Below, piece after piece: positions 62,200-64,000 of a stretch of DNA of 64,000 nucleotides (within the stretch, counting starts at the first letter, position 1; the number at the start of each line of letters is the position of its first letter). Source of the stretch: Rotaria macrura (taxonomy: Eukaryota > Rotifera > Eurotatoria > Philodinida > Philodinidae); contig OENT01000857.1 of assembly GCA_900239685.1 (NCBI GenBank), positions 1 to 64,000 on the forward strand, given 5' to 3'. Position numbers and translations under genes: made by a program. The notes beneath the pieces were generated by a model. It did not search any database, was not told the origin of the DNA, and worked only from the letters and a program-made list of their open reading frames with translations.

Positions 62200-62860
62200 C
62201 ATAATATAATGCTGGTTGCTATGTTTGCAATGGAGGAGGGGGAGTGGATGTCCGTAAACAGGGACTACGCGTGTAATCCCCTGGAGAGGGAGGGGGTGAC
62301 GACCTAATCGTCACTGATGTTATCTTTATGCTTGTTGTGCGTGCATCTATTTGTTTCTCTTTCTTGTTTCGCTCCCTTTTTCTCTCTTATTGCTTTTGCG
62401 CCTAAAATTGCTAATTCAAAATAACATAATTATTCTCTCTTTTCTCTTCTTCATCTACTCACTCTACTTTATATCTCTCTCTTCATTGAGATATAACTAT
62501 ATTCGTTCTTTCAATATCTTCCGCTCGCCATTCGAGCGTATCTACTTAGACTACTTTCTTCTCTCGTAACTCTTGTTAGTTACTCTCTTGTCTAGTTCTT
62601 CATCTCATCTCTTTTCTGTTCAAATTGAATATATTATTGGATCTTTATCCGTATTCAATTCTACTTTATTTCATCAATTTTACTCTCCGCCACAATCCAT
62701 TATTGTGGCATCCAGCATATTCAATGGTTGCGCCTCTGAACCGACTAACAACGCAACAGGGGGGAGGCATCTGTAACGATGGACTTTGTCTGTAACGGGT
62801 GGCTAGGAGCAAAACAAATCTCACTCTTAAACTTCCACTCTCTATTTTCTTCGAAAACAT
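62200..62860. other. Compositionally atypical segment: G-rich edges and pyrimidine-rich core
   Basis: The left part (62226-62300) is rich in GGAGG-type runs and ends in a short perfect hairpin, GTGACGA/TCGTCAC, around 62296-62314. The core (62340-62600) is strongly CT-rich on the + strand. The right part (about 62755-62810) again has G runs and two CTGTAACG units. No convincing terminal repeats or target duplication were found. It may be a mobile-element relic or a regulatory region. Confidence 0.35.
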
Positions 62861-64000
62861 ATGTGAGTTCCCCAAAATTTATTCTTAGAAGCTAAATACT
62901 AGCAAATCATCAAGTCATTCATGTTGATTACATTATATAGGGCAAGGAAATATTTTTCTCCCTACTTTGAAAGAAAAATGAAAAGGAATTTGATTGAGAT
63001 GTAATGGTATGGTATTGACTGCGCATCAGATAAACCATGTTGCTGTTTTATCAATTATTTAATATAGAATCAAGTACGATGATAGATATAATCGTATGAG
63101 AGCCAAAATATATACGACAGGAAAATTCATTAGAAAGTTAACCTAAAACGAAAGCTATGCTTTGTTCTTGTCGGTGTGAGTCACACATAGTCAATCTTAT
63201 CTTTATAAATGATTCTTACTTCAATTGAAACTCTTGAGAACTTCTTGTTATCATTTATGATTCAAAGTAAATACTCAAAATGGAGGTCGTCCTCTAATAT
63301 CAATTATTATAGTGAGAAGATCTTTTTTCTCAATCTTTATATGCTCCCAGTTTAAGCAATACATAACCAATGCAGCTGACAATGTATTTGTAATGCAAAA
63401 ATAATCCGTTATTTTCCATTATTTCGTAAATTGCATCAAATAATTAATGATAATGCATAATTTGCGTAGTTCCAATAATTTATTACAACATATTATGTTA
63501 GCATGATTTAAAATGCAGTAAATTTTCAATGGATTTTCTAGAAATAATGTCTTCACGACCAACAACACAATGATATTAGATGGATTTTAATATTCGAGAG
63601 TAAGAATTTAAACAAGGAGAAAATGAACAGACGCCATGAGAATTACCACAAATTTCTGTGCTCAATTTATCGTTCTGAGTAGACATGGATCATGTAAGAG
63701 GTATTTCAAAAGTCCCCAATCGAAAGAGTTTTTTCATGCAACTTCACTTCTGGGTGACTTTAATCATTCAACTTCTTTTTTATATCTTAGCTGCGACAGG
63801 ATTTTAGTTTTATTTTTGAGGACAAGCTATCATAATGTTCTGTGACTTATTATCTTTTAATTAAGGAAGAAACACGTCGCATTTTCTCTCGTCTCATATT
63901 GAAATTCTCTAATGTCTCTCCGTTTGTACTGTTCCGGTTTCGGCATCATTCTGATCAAGGTTAGAAACGTGCATGGTAGTGTTGGATGAGAGTAGGATTA
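62861..64000. other. Gene-free end of window
   Basis: No gene, RNA or repeat that I can support. The 69-codon frame at 63636-63845 is unremarkable. Confidence 0.45.

Noticed and set aside
1-64000. CRISPR array, rRNA genes or riboswitch
   Set aside because: No regularly spaced direct repeats with unique spacers, rRNA signatures or conserved aptamer motifs were seen on either strand.

Overview
The window looks like animal nuclear DNA, most likely from a bdelloid rotifer. It is AT-rich and has compact genes split by many short introns (mostly 46-75 bp). A pyrimidine-AG splice acceptor sits just upstream of many start codons, as expected for spliced-leader trans-splicing. It also carries an ADP-ribosyltransferase/TPR protein and a 7TM receptor of rotifer type. 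Genes of clear bacterial family lie next to ordinary eukaryotic ones. The species assignment is inference; no database search was possible.

Layout. Positions 1-28700 are gene-poor and accessory in character. The outstanding content is a cluster of bacterial peptidoglycan-precursor genes on the + strand: a broken murC (1947-3234), an intact murL-type epimerase (5565-7025) and an intact murD/murD2-type ligase (7010-8401). The last two overlap by 16 bp, as in a bacterial operon. Together the three families make UDP-MurNAc-L-Ala, add L-Glu and epimerise it to D-Glu. The rest of this part holds a hAT-like non-autonomous transposon (11398-12462), a small three-exon orphan gene (16025-16626), a large intronless ADP-ribosyltransferase/TPR gene (19098-23108, minus), repeat-rich elements at 1-120, 23516-23880 and 26867-27255, and long stretches without recognisable genes.

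Positions 28700-60100 form a conserved eukaryotic block: tRNA-Ile(AAT), MED10 (+), SNAPC4 (-), FBXO7 (-), TRA2 (+), CCDC33 (+), a RING/B-box TRIM-like gene (-), NDUFA6 (-), an E2 ubiquitin-conjugating enzyme with an HPN-to-HPA change (-), and a damaged 7TM receptor gene (-). I derived exon models by joining GT-AG introns in phase; every model closes in frame. NDUFA6 and the TRIM-like gene are on the same strand, 97 bp apart. FBXO7 and TRA2 are divergent, with 273 bp between start codons. CCDC33 and the TRIM-like gene converge, with 161 bp between stop codons.

Positions 60100-64000 show no gene I can support. There is one 117-bp assembly gap (51855-51971) and a single unresolved base (34619).
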